Of a DNA stretch of 64,000 bases, positions 8,425-17,997 are shown piece by piece (the stretch's first letter is position 1; each line of letters starts with the position of its first letter). This stretch comes from an uncultured Mucispirillum sp. (GTDB lineage: Bacteria; Chrysiogenota; Deferribacteres; Deferribacterales; Mucispirillaceae). The notes below the pieces were generated by a model, which was not told the DNA's origin, made no database searches, and worked only from the letters and a program-made list of their open reading frames with translations. The stretch is from NCBI GenBank assembly GCA_944323205.1, contig CALURO010000002.1, positions 206,877 through 270,876 on the forward strand, read 5' to 3'. A program made the translations under genes and the position numbers.

Positions 8425-9349
8425 ATATATTATAAAACGACTGCTGCTTATTATACCAGTTATGTTTGCAGTATCATTTATAGTTTTTACTGTGCTTAGG
8501 CTTGGGCCTGTTGACCCAGCGCAGGCATATCTTCTTAATTCAAGAATACCGCCAACAGAAGAAGCGTTATCTGTTACAAGGGCAGAATTAGGGCTTGATA
8601 AGCCATTTTTTACTCAATATGCATTATGGCTTAAAGGTGCAGTGCAGCTTGATTTTGGCTTGTCTTATATGACTAAACGAGATGCTTTTGGCGATTTAAT
8701 GTATTATTTTCCTACTACATTAAAAGTTACCTTTTTGGCTATGATAGTTGTGATAATTGTAAGTATCCCGCTTGGTATATTAGGTGCTGTAAAAAAAGAC
8801 AGTCTGGCAGATAAACTAATAAAATTTTTCTCATTTATTGGAGTATCAACCCCTAGTTTCTGGTTTGGATTTCTGCTTATATATGTGTTTACTTTAAAAT
8901 TAAATATTCTGCCGCCTTTTGGATTAGATGGAATTTCTAACTGGATTATGCCTATTTTAACTCTTGGTTTAATGTCCAGTGCTATTAATACCCGTATTAC
9001 AAGAACAAGTTTTTTAGAGCATATAAATAACCGCTCTGTGTGGTATTTAAAAGTAAATGGTGTGCAGAAAAGCACTATTATGGGAAAATATGTGCTTAAA
9101 AATTCCATGCTGCCAGTGATTACTTCTCTTGGAATGCATTTTGGTGAGTTAATAGGCGGGGCAGTAGTTGTAGAAGTGCTTTTTGCTCTGCCCGGAGTGG
9201 GAAGATATGTGGTTTCATCTATCACTAACCATGACTATCCAGTTATTCAGTGCTTTATGATACTAATGACTGGTGTATTTATAATAGTAAACTTAATTAT
9301 AGATATAATATATGTATATCTAAACCCAAAAATAAAATATGGAGCATAA
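8417..9349 (+). CDS. nikB: Nickel ABC transporter permease NikB
   Basis: 310-residue inner-membrane permease of the DppB/NikB type. It starts with MIKYIIKRLLLIIPVMFAVS, the usual first membrane helix, followed by about five more. The ABC permease coupling loop lies around residues 190-245 (ITRTSFLEHIN... LKNSMLPVITSLG). The GGAVVVEVLFALPGVGRYVV segment near residue 255 is the conserved family signature. Overlaps nikA by 8 bases, and its stop lies one base before the nikC start, so translation is coupled. Pairs with NikC to form the channel. Confidence 0.87.
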   Translation: MIKYIIKRLLLIIPVMFAVSFIVFTVLRLGPVDPAQAYLLNSRIPPTEEALSVTRAELGLDKPFFTQYALWLKGAVQLDFGLSYMTKRDAFGDLMYYFPTTLKVTFLAMIVVIIVSIPLGILGAVKKDSLADKLIKFFSFIGVSTPSFWFGFLLIYVFTLKLNILPPFGLDGISNWIMPILTLGLMSSAINTRITRTSFLEHINNRSVWYLKVNGVQKSTIMGKYVLKNSMLPVITSLGMHFGELIGGAVVVEVLFALPGVGRYVVSSITNHDYPVIQCFMILMTGVFIIVNLIIDIIYVYLNPKIKYGA

Positions 9350-9350
9350 T

Positions 9351-10172
9351 ATGAAAGATAAAGGATTGATTATACTTTTTTCAATACTTGCTTTAATTAT
9401 ATTAAGTGCATTATTTGCTCCATTTATTGCTCCATACAGCCCTTATGAAGTAGATATAACAAATAAATTTGCACCAGTTACTTCCAGCCATATTTTAGGC
9501 ACAGACCATTTAGGAAGAGATGTATTTTCAAGAATAATATATGGAACAAGAATGTCACTTATAAGTATTTTAGCAACAATATTCCTAGTGCTTTTATTTT
9601 CTTTAATAGTTGGAAGTATTGCAGGGTTTCGCGGCGGGCTTTTTGACAGCATATTAATGAGAATATGCGATGTATTTCTTACATTCCCTACATTTATACT
9701 TGCCTTATTTTTTATTGGTGTGCTGGGTGTTGGGCTTGTAAATGTTATTATCGCTATAGCCTTAACCCACTGGGCTTGGTATGCTCGTATTGTCCGAAGT
9801 ATTGTGCTTGAAACAAAACAGAAAAACTATGTGACTGCTGCAAAATGCTTAGGTTCATCAAGGCTTAAAATCATATTAAAACATATTATGCCGAAAGTTT
9901 TATCTCAAGTTATAATTTTAGCTACACTAGATTTAGGGCATATGATGCTCCATGTAGCAGGGCTTAGCTTTTTAGGACTTGGAGTGCAGGCACCTACAGC
10001 AGAATGGGGCGTTATGATAAATGATGCTGCTCCATATATTAGAGAGCACCCAGAATTAATGTTATATCCCGGAATATGTATATTTATTACAGTTGCAGTA
10101 TTTAACAGCATAGGGGAAAAACTAAGAGATATATATGAAGCAGCACAATACAGCAGAGAGAGTGAAATATGA
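9351..10172 (+). CDS. nikC: Nickel ABC transporter permease NikC
   Basis: 273-residue second permease of the DppC/NikC type. N-terminal helix, then the family motif LGTDHLGRDVFSRIIYG (about residues 44-60) and the coupling-loop region VAGLSFLGLGVQAPTAEWG near residue 207. I chose ATG 9351 because GGAG ends 6 bases upstream; an ATG at 9339 lies inside the end of nikB and would put the ribosome site inside the gene. Overlaps nikD by 4 bases (ATGA). Confidence 0.87.
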   Translation: MKDKGLIILFSILALIILSALFAPFIAPYSPYEVDITNKFAPVTSSHILGTDHLGRDVFSRIIYGTRMSLISILATIFLVLLFSLIVGSIAGFRGGLFDSILMRICDVFLTFPTFILALFFIGVLGVGLVNVIIAIALTHWAWYARIVRSIVLETKQKNYVTAAKCLGSSRLKIILKHIMPKVLSQVIILATLDLGHMMLHVAGLSFLGLGVQAPTAEWGVMINDAAPYIREHPELMLYPGICIFITVAVFNSIGEKLRDIYEAAQYSRESEI

Positions 10173-10960
10173 ATAAAAAATTAATAAGTATTAATAAGTT
10201 ATCTGCTGGAACTAAAAATCATCAGATACTTCATGATATATCATTTGATATAAATGAATGTGAAATTGTCTGCCTTTTAGGTCAGTCTGGCTCTGGTAAA
10301 ACTATGACAGCTCTTTCTATTTTAAATATGCTGCCTGTTAATGTAATGCAGACTTCTGGCACTATATTATATGATGATAAGCCGTTTAATGAAAATATGC
10401 GTGGCTCTTTTATAAGTATGATAATGCAGTCGCCTGCTTCATGTTTTGACAGCGTTTTTACAATAGGGGCTCAGTTTAAAGATATTTTAATATCTAATAA
10501 TAAAGAATATTCTATAGAAAGAGTATGTTCTATGATAGAAAAAGTTGAGCTTAAAAACCCGCATGATATTTTAAATTCATATCCATTTCAGTTATCAGGC
10601 GGTATGCTTCAAAGGGTAATGATTGCAATAGCTTTATCCCTTGACAGTAAAGTGATTATTGCAGATGAGCCAACATCAGATTTAGATATTGCAGGTCAGA
10701 AAGAAATTATTGATTTAATCTTAAAATTAAAAAATGAAAATAAATCTATCCTTATGATAACCCATAATCTTGCAGTTGCAAAAAGCTGTGCAGATAAAAT
10801 TGCAGTTATGGAGCAGGGCAGAATTGTAGATTTTTTTAATAAAACTGAACTATTTGCAGAAAAACGCCATAGATATACTAAAGAACTTATTTCTGCAAAT
10901 AACTGGCTTTATGAAAATAAGTGGGATATTGATTTAGGGGAAAATAATGCTGAAATGTGA
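10169..10960 (+). CDS. nikD: Nickel ABC transporter ATPase NikD
   Basis: 263-residue ATP-binding subunit. Walker A GQSGSGKT (about residues 38-45), Q-loop MQSPAS, signature LSGGMLQR, Walker B VIIADEPTSDLD and H-loop MITHNLAVAK are all intact. ATGA overlap with nikC and a 14-base overlap with nikE. The first of the two ATPases of the transporter. It lacks the C-terminal oligopeptide-type extension with conserved cysteines that some Dpp/Opp ATPases have, consistent with NikD length. Confidence 0.87.
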   Translation: MNKKLISINKLSAGTKNHQILHDISFDINECEIVCLLGQSGSGKTMTALSILNMLPVNVMQTSGTILYDDKPFNENMRGSFISMIMQSPASCFDSVFTIGAQFKDILISNNKEYSIERVCSMIEKVELKNPHDILNSYPFQLSGGMLQRVMIAIALSLDSKVIIADEPTSDLDIAGQKEIIDLILKLKNENKSILMITHNLAVAKSCADKIAVMEQGRIVDFFNKTELFAEKRHRYTKELISANNWLYENKWDIDLGENNAEM

Positions 10961-11702
10961 GAATATTAGTAAAATATATAATGATAAAAGCTGGTTTTCA
11001 AAAAAAGAAAGTATAAAAGTGCTTGAAAATATATCCTTTCACTTAAAGCAGGGCAGAAGTATGGGGTTTGCAGGCAGAAATGGAGCTGGTAAAAGCACAT
11101 TAATGCGTATAATACTAGGGCTTGAAAAGGCAGAAGAAGGCTCTGTTATATTTATGGGTAAAAATATTCACAGCTTAAAATATAATGAATTAAAAAATAT
11201 ATATAAAGATATGCAGGTAGTGTTTCAAAACCCTCAAAGCTCTATGAACCCACAGTTTACTGTATATGATGTAATAAAAGAACCTATTGAAAATTATTAT
11301 AATTATAAAAAAGATGAAATAAAAGATATTGTTCTTAATCTGCTTTCTGCAGTCAAGCTAAGTGAAGATAAACTTTACAAAAATATAATGCATTTAAGCG
11401 GTGGAGAGCAGCAGAGAGTGGCTATTGCAAGAGCATTATCTGTTCGTCCTAAATTATTAATACTTGATGAAGCATTAAGCAGCCTTGATATGATAATACA
11501 GGCAGAAATTATTAAACTGTTAGAAGAATTAAAGGAAAAATATAATCTTTCATACCTTGTAATATCTCATGATATAAGAATAATATTAAAACTGTGCGAT
11601 GATATTATATTTTTAGAAAATGGTATAATAAAAGATAGATTTTTTATAGAGCAGGGGATAAATAACCCTAGTGACAGCTTTAAAAATATGATGATAGTAT
11701 AA
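10947..11702 (+). CDS. nikE: Nickel ABC transporter ATPase NikE
   Basis: 251-residue second ATP-binding subunit. Walker A GRNGAGKST, Q-loop VFQNPQSSMNPQFTV (typical of the Dpp/Nik ATPases), signature LSGGEQQR, Walker B LLILDEALSSLD and H-loop VISHDIRI are present. Last gene of nikABCDE; its stop codon opens a 13 bp hairpin terminator shared with the convergent speB gene. Confidence 0.87.
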   Translation: MLKCENISKIYNDKSWFSKKESIKVLENISFHLKQGRSMGFAGRNGAGKSTLMRIILGLEKAEEGSVIFMGKNIHSLKYNELKNIYKDMQVVFQNPQSSMNPQFTVYDVIKEPIENYYNYKKDEIKDIVLNLLSAVKLSEDKLYKNIMHLSGGEQQRVAIARALSVRPKLLILDEALSSLDMIIQAEIIKLLEELKEKYNLSYLVISHDIRIILKLCDDIIFLENGIIKDRFFIEQGINNPSDSFKNMMIV

Positions 11703-11730
11703 ATTAAGCCCTTATTAAAGGGCTTAATTT
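11701..11730. terminator. Bidirectional terminator between nikE and speB
   Basis: Perfect 13 bp stem (11701-11713 with 11718-11730), 4-base loop ATTA, T-rich on one side and A-rich on the other. It covers the stop codons of the convergent nikE and speB and can serve both strands. Confidence 0.85.
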
Positions 11731-12580
11731 ATTTTGAAACTGCAAGCAGCATTTCTCTTAATACTTTACAGGCACATGCTGTTGATGCACCGCCTGCATC
11801 AAGCATAGGGGATAGTTCATTAATATCAAATGCCACTATATTTTCTAAATTCTGAAAAAGCATAACAGCATTTATTAATTCTTTAAAAGTAATGCCACCA
11901 GCTTCTGGAGTGCCTGTTCCCGGAAAAACTGAGCTGTCAAGCACATCTAAATCTATAGTAATATATACAGGCTTATTTTTAAGCTTTGTGATAATTTCAT
12001 CTAATGTTTTCATATCAAACTTATGCATATAAGTATGATTTTTTGCAAACTCAAATTCAGCTCTTTCGCCACTTCTTATACCAAACTGGAATATTTTATT
12101 ATCGCCAACAATATCCCACACTCTGCGAAGCACTGTTGCATGAGATAATTTTTCGCCTAAATAATCATCTCTTAAATCTGCATGAGCATCAAAATGGATA
12201 ATATGCAAATCATTATATTTTTCAGCAGCAGCCTGCACTGCTCCAAGTGTTACTAAATGTTCGCCGCCTATCATAGCAGGTATTTTGTTATCTTTTAAAA
12301 TGCCAGCAGTATATTCTTTTATTTTTGATACAACTTTTGCAGGGTTGCCAAAGCTAAATTCTAAATCACCGCCGTCAAAAAAATTATAATCTTCTAAATC
12401 TTTATCCTGATATGGACTATATGTTTCTATACCTATGCTTTCATTACGCATAGCAGCTGCAGCAAACCTTGTGCCTGGTCGGTAGCTTGTAGTGCCGTCA
12501 AAAGGTGCACCAAATATCACAATCTGGCTTTCATCATATTCATTATCACAGCCGATAAATGTATGTATATTTTTATTCAT
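11729..12580 (-). CDS. speB: Agmatinase SpeB
   Basis: 283-residue ureohydrolase that splits agmatine into putrescine and urea at a two-manganese centre. Metal ligands are visible in GGEH, HFDAHADLRDD and DLDVLDSSVFPGTGTPEAGG; SYRPGTRFAAAAMR near residue 32 is the usual N-terminal motif. The arginase/agmatinase choice is settled by context: the gene follows arginine decarboxylase and spermidine synthase. Overlaps speE by 8 bases. Last gene of the speD-speA-speE-speB operon. Confidence 0.92.
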   Translation of the reverse strand: MNKNIHTFIGCDNEYDESQIVIFGAPFDGTTSYRPGTRFAAAAMRNESIGIETYSPYQDKDLEDYNFFDGGDLEFSFGNPAKVVSKIKEYTAGILKDNKIPAMIGGEHLVTLGAVQAAAEKYNDLHIIHFDAHADLRDDYLGEKLSHATVLRRVWDIVGDNKIFQFGIRSGERAEFEFAKNHTYMHKFDMKTLDEIITKLKNKPVYITIDLDVLDSSVFPGTGTPEAGGITFKELINAVMLFQNLENIVAFDINELSPMLDAGGASTACACKVLREMLLAVSK

Positions 12581-13427
12581 AATCTGCCTTTAATAAATCA
12601 ATAACATAGTTTGGCAGAGCAAAAGAGCCAGTATGAATATCAGTATTATAATATTTTGTTTTAAGCCCTAATTTATTCCATTTTTCAGCATCTAAATCTT
12701 TTACAGGGTCATATTTTTTAGAAGCAAAACCAAAAAGCCAGTGCCCAGATGGATAAGTAGGGATATGTGCCTGATACACTCTGCATACAGGGAAAAATTC
12801 TTTTATCCTTTTATGAGCTCGCTGCATTGATTTTGCATAACTGTCATAATATGGCGTTTCATGCTGGTTTACAAGTATGCCGTCCTCTTTTAATGCGTTA
12901 AAGCAGTTGCCGTAAAATTCTTTTGTAAAAAGACCTTCGCCCGGACCAAACGGGTCAGTAGAATCAACTATAATTAAATCATATTCGTTAGTTTTTGTGC
13001 GGACAAATTTTAAGCCGTCTTCAAAAAGCAGGTTTACTCTTTTATCATTAAGTTTACATGCAGTCTGTGGAAGATATTTTATACATACATCTACTACCAT
13101 TTTATCTATTTCTACCATATCTATATGTTCAATAGTAGAATATCTTGTAAGCTCTCTAACAGTGCCACCGTCGCCTGCACCAATAACAAGCACTTTTTTG
13201 ATATTTGGATTAGTCGCCATAGCCACATGAGTAATCATATCATGGTATATAAACTCATCTTTTTCTGTTACCATCATAAGACCGTCAAGAGTGAAAAATC
13301 TGCCAAATTCTTTTGACTGAAATACATCAATTCTTTGAAACTGACTTTGTGCTGAATATAACTGTTCTTCTACTTTTATGGAAAATCTTACATTTTCAGA
13401 ATGTTCTTCTGTATACCATAATTCCAT
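12573..13427 (-). CDS. speE: Spermidine synthase SpeE
   Basis: 284-residue aminopropyltransferase that moves the aminopropyl group of decarboxylated S-adenosylmethionine to putrescine. Motifs: start MELWYTEEHSENVRFS, DGLMMVTEKDEFIYHDM, VIGAGDGGTVREL (nucleotide-binding loop) and VDSTDPFGPGEGLF with the catalytic Asp. The length and the substrate loop fit spermidine rather than spermine synthases. One base separates its start from the speA stop. Confidence 0.92.
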   Translation of the reverse strand: MELWYTEEHSENVRFSIKVEEQLYSAQSQFQRIDVFQSKEFGRFFTLDGLMMVTEKDEFIYHDMITHVAMATNPNIKKVLVIGAGDGGTVRELTRYSTIEHIDMVEIDKMVVDVCIKYLPQTACKLNDKRVNLLFEDGLKFVRTKTNEYDLIIVDSTDPFGPGEGLFTKEFYGNCFNALKEDGILVNQHETPYYDSYAKSMQRAHKRIKEFFPVCRVYQAHIPTYPSGHWLFGFASKKYDPVKDLDAEKWNKLGLKTKYYNTDIHTGSFALPNYVIDLLKADYE

Positions 13428-13428
13428 T

Positions 13429-14874
13429 TTATATCTCCTTTAATACATTAATATTTTCTGCATTTTTATCTTCTGTTCCTGTTAAAGAACAGCCTTTTTC
13501 TTTGGAATATATAATATATTCAATAATTTCTTTTGTTATTCTCTCCCCTGGTGCAAGTATAGGGATACCCGGCGGATAGCTCATAATAAATTCACCACAT
13601 ATTAAACCTTCGCTTTCTTTTACAGGTATAGATTTTTTATCTCCATAAAAGGCTTTCTGTGGTGTAATCACTACTTCCGGGTTAATATATTCATGGTCAA
13701 ACATACCTGTTTTTTCGCGAGCATATAATCTTTTTATTTCAGAAAGGGCAGAAATAAGCCGCTCTATTTCAAAAGCTCTATCCCCTGCACTGATAATTGC
13801 AAGCAGGTTGCCTAAATCACCAAACTCTATTTGTATTTCATATTCATCTCTTAAAATATCATAAACTTCAATACCAGCAAGACCAATATCAAGAGTATGC
13901 ACAGAAAGTTTTGTGCCGTCAAAATCATATATTGTATCGTTATTTATCAGCTCTCTGCCAAATGCATAATAGCCGCCGATTTTATTTATTTCATTTCTTG
14001 CATATTCTGCTAAATCAAGCGTTTTTTTAAATATTTCTTTACCATTTAATGCAAGGTTCATTCTGGCAATATCAAGAGAGCTCATTAAAAGATATGAACC
14101 GCTTGTAGTCTGGGTTAAATTTATAATCTGCCTTGTATAGCCCTGATTCACATTTTTACCAATTAATAAAAATGAACTTTGAGTAAGGGAACCGCCAGTT
14201 TTATGCATACTTACTGCTGCCATGTCAGCCCCTGCCTTTATTGCAGGCACAGGCAGGTTATCACCAAAATAAAAGTGTGTGCCGTGGGCTTCATCTGCTA
14301 AAACAAGCATTCCAGCCTTATGAGCAATATGCACAATCTCAGAAATATCTGAGCATATTCCATAATATGTAGGGTTATTTATAAGCACAGCTTTTGCTTC
14401 TGGGTGAGCAAGCACAGCTTTTTCTACATCTTCTTTAGACATTCCAAGTGGAATACCAAGCCTTTTATTTAAGCCGGGATTAACATATACTGGCTCTGCA
14501 CCACATACCACAAGGGCATTTATTACACTTCTATGCACATTTCTAGGAAGTATTATTTTATCTCCAGCTTTACATGCAGTCATAATCATAGCCTGCACAG
14601 AAGAAGTTGTACCGCCTACCATAAAAAAAGCGTGGGCTGCTCCAAAAGCATCTGCTGCTAAATTTTCTGCTTCTAATATAACAGATACAGGGTGGCACAG
14701 GTTATCAAGGGGCTTCATAGAGTTAACATCTACCTTTAAACAGTCCTGCCCTAAAAATTCTGTTAAAAGTGGAGTGCCTCTGCCACCTTTATGTCCCGGA
14801 ACATCAAAAGGAACTACCCGTTTTTTCTTATGGTTAAGTAATGCTTTGTATATAGGTGCAATATTCTGCTGCAT
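13429..14874 (-). CDS. speA: Arginine decarboxylase (PLP, fold type I, short form)
   Basis: 481-residue PLP enzyme of the Orn/Lys/Arg decarboxylase family, short form as in Bacillus SpeA and without the N-terminal receiver-like wing of the large acid-induced enzymes. Motifs: PFDVPGHKGGRG (about 22-33), ADEAHGTHF (about 193-201) and the PLP lysine in SMHKTGG (Lys225). Arginine is the likely substrate since agmatinase is in the same operon; lysine or ornithine cannot be excluded from sequence alone. One base separates it from the speD stop. Confidence 0.88.
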   Translation of the reverse strand: MQQNIAPIYKALLNHKKKRVVPFDVPGHKGGRGTPLLTEFLGQDCLKVDVNSMKPLDNLCHPVSVILEAENLAADAFGAAHAFFMVGGTTSSVQAMIMTACKAGDKIILPRNVHRSVINALVVCGAEPVYVNPGLNKRLGIPLGMSKEDVEKAVLAHPEAKAVLINNPTYYGICSDISEIVHIAHKAGMLVLADEAHGTHFYFGDNLPVPAIKAGADMAAVSMHKTGGSLTQSSFLLIGKNVNQGYTRQIINLTQTTSGSYLLMSSLDIARMNLALNGKEIFKKTLDLAEYARNEINKIGGYYAFGRELINNDTIYDFDGTKLSVHTLDIGLAGIEVYDILRDEYEIQIEFGDLGNLLAIISAGDRAFEIERLISALSEIKRLYAREKTGMFDHEYINPEVVITPQKAFYGDKKSIPVKESEGLICGEFIMSYPPGIPILAPGERITKEIIEYIIYSKEKGCSLTGTEDKNAENINVLKEI

Positions 14875-14875
14875 A

Positions 14876-15688
14876 TTACTTCTCGTTATATATATTTGTG
14901 CCGCTGAATATTTCTATCATTTCTTTGCGAAGGCTGTCTGTTATCTCTAAACGCTTTTTAGGGGGCAGCTCATATACATCTGTTTTAAAAAGATAGTTTT
15001 GAAGTTCTATTTCCTTAATAAGCATTTTAGTATGGAATATATTTGACTGATACACATTTACATCTATTGCATCATATTTCGTTAATGTGGCATCATCTAT
15101 ATAATCCTGTATAGAAGTTATGTTATGGTCTATATAATATTTTTTACCAGATAAATCTCTAGTAAAACCACGAACACGGTAATCTATTGTAATAATATCA
15201 GAATCAAAACTGCCTATTAAAAAATCAAGTGCATTAAGTGGAGATATTTCACCGCATGTAGAAACATCTATATCTACTCTAAATGTGGATATAGCATTAT
15301 CTGGGTGATATTCTGGGTATGTATGAACAGTAACATGGCTTTTATCAAGATGAGCAAGCACTGTTTCTCTATCTGCAAGCAGATATGTTCCTTTGTTGCA
15401 TGATTTATCTACTAAATGGTCATCTAATTTTTCTTCTGTAATAAGTATCGTAACAGATGCACCCTGCGGGTCATAGTCCTGTTTAGATACATTTAGAACA
15501 TGTGCTCCAATAATATCTGTAACTTTACATAATATATTAGTAAGCCTTTCTGAATTATACTGTTCATCAATATAAGCAATGTAATCTTTCTGCTCTCTCT
15601 GGCTTTTTGCATAGCATACATCATAAATATTAAAGCTTAAAGTTTTAGTAAGGTTATTAAAGCCATAAAGTTTGATTTTTTCTTCCAT
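14876..15688 (-). CDS. speD: S-adenosylmethionine decarboxylase SpeD
   Basis: 270-residue pyruvoyl enzyme of the E. coli (class 1) type, supplying the aminopropyl donor for SpeE. The self-cleavage site is [14 protein letters not shown] with Ser117 as the pyruvoyl precursor; [17 protein letters not shown] and [10 protein letters not shown] follow as in E. coli SpeD. I chose ATG 15688 ([10 protein letters not shown]) over the longer frame from 15790 because GGGAG lies 9 bases upstream, the length then fits the family, and the extra N-terminal residues look like translated leader. First gene of the polyamine operon, preceded by a long leader. Confidence 0.92.
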   Translation of the reverse strand: MEEKIKLYGFNNLTKTLSFNIYDVCYAKSQREQKDYIAYIDEQYNSERLTNILCKVTDIIGAHVLNVSKQDYDPQGASVTILITEEKLDDHLVDKSCNKGTYLLADRETVLAHLDKSHVTVHTYPEYHPDNAISTFRVDIDVSTCGEISPLNALDFLIGSFDSDIITIDYRVRGFTRDLSGKKYYIDHNITSIQDYIDDATLTKYDAIDVNVYQSNIFHTKMLIKEIELQNYLFKTDVYELPPKKRLEITDSLRKEMIEIFSGTNIYNEK

Positions 15689-15785
15689 GTAGCATATCTC
15701 CCAGTATACCTGCGGATATATAACACATATAAAAATGAAATGGAAATAAAGTAAAGTAGAAAAATCTACATATAAGAGTCTATAC

Positions 15786-15980
15786 AGCAAAGACTTACTC
15801 TTACTACTCTCAAATAATTGACCGTTTCATAAGTTTGTGTTAAATACACGCATGGTTGTAAAGTAACCAACTCATAAAATTTGAGCTTTTAACTCAATCA
15901 AAGTATTCGGCAGTTGACCTGGCTGTCCGTATGGCCATAATTCTAAAAATAATTATTAGAATGGTCAGGTAAGTTTTTCT
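15786..15980 (-). promoter_or_regulatory. Candidate structured leader of the polyamine operon
   Basis: Between the proposed promoter and speD lie about 320 untranslated bases. The upstream part is more GC-rich than the AT-rich sequence around it and full of pairings on the minus strand: ACTTAC with GTAAGT closing the whole region; ACCTGAC with G-CCAGGT; ATTCTAA with TTAGAAT; TTGAG with CTCAA; GGTT with AACC. TGACC can pair with either of two GGTCA copies, which would allow two alternative folds. I do not recognise a named riboswitch in it. It could be a polyamine- or SAM-responsive element, or a separate small RNA. Confidence 0.45.
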
Positions 15981-16016
15981 GTATATATATAAATAATACT
16001 AAAACTTAGTCATTGC

Positions 16017-16044
16017 ATTTATCACACTTCAATTTTAATGTCAA
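16017..16044 (-). promoter_or_regulatory. Promoter of speD-speA-speE-speB
   Basis: On the minus strand: TTGACA (16044-16039), 16 bases, ATAAAT (16022-16017). The -35 box is a perfect consensus. Transcription would start near 16010, about 320 bases before speD. The remaining 313 bases to 16357 are very AT-rich (long A/T runs) and show no gene. Confidence 0.6.
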
Positions 16045-16357
16045 TAGTTTTTTATATAAAAATAGTGTTTTTTATAAAATAATACTAAATTATAATTATT
16101 TTTATATATTATTGATATATATAGTTTTTATTATATATAAAATAAGTATAAAAGCGATTTTTATATAAATTTTATATAAAAAATAATATAAAATTACTAA
16201 TTTTTTGTAAAAAACTGGATAAATGTAAGATAATTTATTAAATAAAATAAAAAAAAGTATATATTTATAAGGTGATATAAAGTAAGAAAAATATTATATT
16301 AATATTATCAATATATTATAAAGTATAAATTAAATATTTCTGTAATATAATTTTTTA

Positions 16358-17227
16358 TTATTTTTCTATAAATTCAAGCACATCTTTATAAACCTGTTCC
16401 TTATTTACTTCATTAAGCACTTCATGGAGCATATTTTTATATATTATGCTTTCTATATTTTTATACCCTGCTTTTTTAAGAGAGAATATACTGTCAGCAA
16501 TACCTTTTTCACCTTGTGTAACAGGGTCTTTTTCACCAGTAATGCTTAATATTTTAAGCTCTGGATTTTGGCATTTATATGCATTTATATTATGCAGTTC
16601 TTTCATTCCTTTAAATATATTATAAATTGAGATATTCATATATTTATAGCCAGTACAGAATTTATCTGATTTATATTGTGCCATAGTTTCAGGGTTTGAA
16701 CATACCCATGAAGTATTATCATTATCTGCAAAATATTGTAAAATTATACTGTTTCCTTTTTTACCTTTAATAAGATTGATTATTTTTCCAAGTAAAAGCC
16801 CTGTATTTACAAACTTATTATAAGCAACTGTTCCGCTTAAAATCAGTTTTGTAATTTCAGTATCATAGTTTTGCAGGTATGTTCTTGCAATCATAGAGCC
16901 GTAAGAATGGCCAAGCATATATAATGGTATATTTTTATATTTTGATTTTATATATTTTGTAATTTCATACTGGTCTTTTACAAGTAAATGAATATCTGCC
17001 ATATATCCTAAAGGGTATTCATCATTTACAGAATATCCATGACCTCTGTTATCAGACATAAATACAGCATATCCGTTATTTTTAAGATATTCTGCAAAAT
17101 CATAATATCTTCTTTTATGCTCTTTTAAGCCATGAATTATTTGAATGACTGCTTTTGGATTATCTGTTTCTGCTGAAGCCATACTTAATTTAAGAGAGTC
17201 AAATGTATTAACAGAAAATTCATTCAT
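16358..17227 (-). CDS. Alpha/beta hydrolase, monoacylglycerol-lipase-like
   Basis: 289-residue serine hydrolase of the Hydrolase_4 (lysophospholipase/monoacylglycerol lipase) group. Visible: oxyanion segment IIHGLKEHKRRY, SDNRGHGYS, nucleophile elbow GHSYGSM (about residues 106-112), acid in SITGEKDPVT and histidine in NMLHEVLNE. No signal peptide, so probably cytoplasmic. It stands alone and is read divergently from the acetyltransferase gene. The substrate is not readable; a role in membrane lipid turnover is inference. Confidence 0.82.
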   Translation of the reverse strand: MNEFSVNTFDSLKLSMASAETDNPKAVIQIIHGLKEHKRRYYDFAEYLKNNGYAVFMSDNRGHGYSVNDEYPLGYMADIHLLVKDQYEITKYIKSKYKNIPLYMLGHSYGSMIARTYLQNYDTEITKLILSGTVAYNKFVNTGLLLGKIINLIKGKKGNSIILQYFADNDNTSWVCSNPETMAQYKSDKFCTGYKYMNISIYNIFKGMKELHNINAYKCQNPELKILSITGEKDPVTQGEKGIADSIFSLKKAGYKNIESIIYKNMLHEVLNEVNKEQVYKDVLEFIEK

Positions 17228-17387
17228 GAAATTACCTCAAGTTTTTTTATAGTATTATTATATCAGACTGTTAAAAAAGTCATTAATTTTTTTAAAATTA
17301 AAATAATTACTACTAAACTTATAAAAAACTCTTTTCATATTTAAAAAAGTTGATACAATATATATATTAAAATTATGGCGGTATAAT

Positions 17388-17846
17388 ATGATAATAACAA
17401 ATGTTGATAATAATGACCTGGAGAGTATTTTTTCTATACAGGAAAGTGTATTTAAAGAAGAGCCGCTTTTAACAGGGCTTGATTATTTTAATCAGGTTAC
17501 ATCTCTTGATGATTTAAAAGTATGTTTTGAAAAGTATGATTTTTTAAAAGCAGTAGATGATGACGGCTCTATATCAGGGCTTATATGTGCTAGGGAAAAT
17601 AATGATACAGTATCAATTATAGCTGTTATGGTAAAAAAAGAAAGGCGAAATAAGGGAATAGGCAGAAAGCTTGTTTTTGCCGTAGAGCATCTTTATTCAG
17701 GTATACGCTGTGAAATACAGACACCTGATACAATGCCTAAAAATATAGCTTTTTATGAAAGCATGGGGTATAGTGTTTGTAAAAAAGAAAATAATACAAA
17801 AGGTGATAAGATTATTACATTTGAAAAATTAAGAGAATTTCACTAA
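17388..17846 (+). CDS. GNAT-family N-acetyltransferase
   Basis: 152 residues with the GNAT acetyl-CoA motif VKKERRNKGIGRKLVFAVE (about residues 84-102) after beta strand VSIIAVM, and NIAFYESMGYSVCKKE at the C-terminal end. Substrate unknown. A weak GGCGG site lies upstream. Monocistronic. The 150 bases after it are AT-rich and hold nothing I can name. Confidence 0.8.
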   Translation: MIITNVDNNDLESIFSIQESVFKEEPLLTGLDYFNQVTSLDDLKVCFEKYDFLKAVDDDGSISGLICARENNDTVSIIAVMVKKERRNKGIGRKLVFAVEHLYSGIRCEIQTPDTMPKNIAFYESMGYSVCKKENNTKGDKIITFEKLREFH

Positions 17847-17997
17847 TATTAATAATAAATTAGTAATATAACAGCAAAATATAATATTTAAATTTTAATA
17901 AGTTTGATTTAATAATTTTAAATAATACGATTATAATGTGATTTACTATAAAAATTGTATAATAAAAATAAATTATAAAAAATAAATGATAATAAGA

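Noticed and set aside
15689..15790. N-terminal extension of SpeD
   Set aside because: The extra residues are hydrophobic and unlike SpeD; the ATG at 15688 has a ribosome site and gives the family length.
15786..15980. Known riboswitch (SAM, TPP, cobalamin, lysine, M-box, preQ1) upstream of speD
   Set aside because: None of the consensus cores that I remember can be found; left as an unnamed structured leader.
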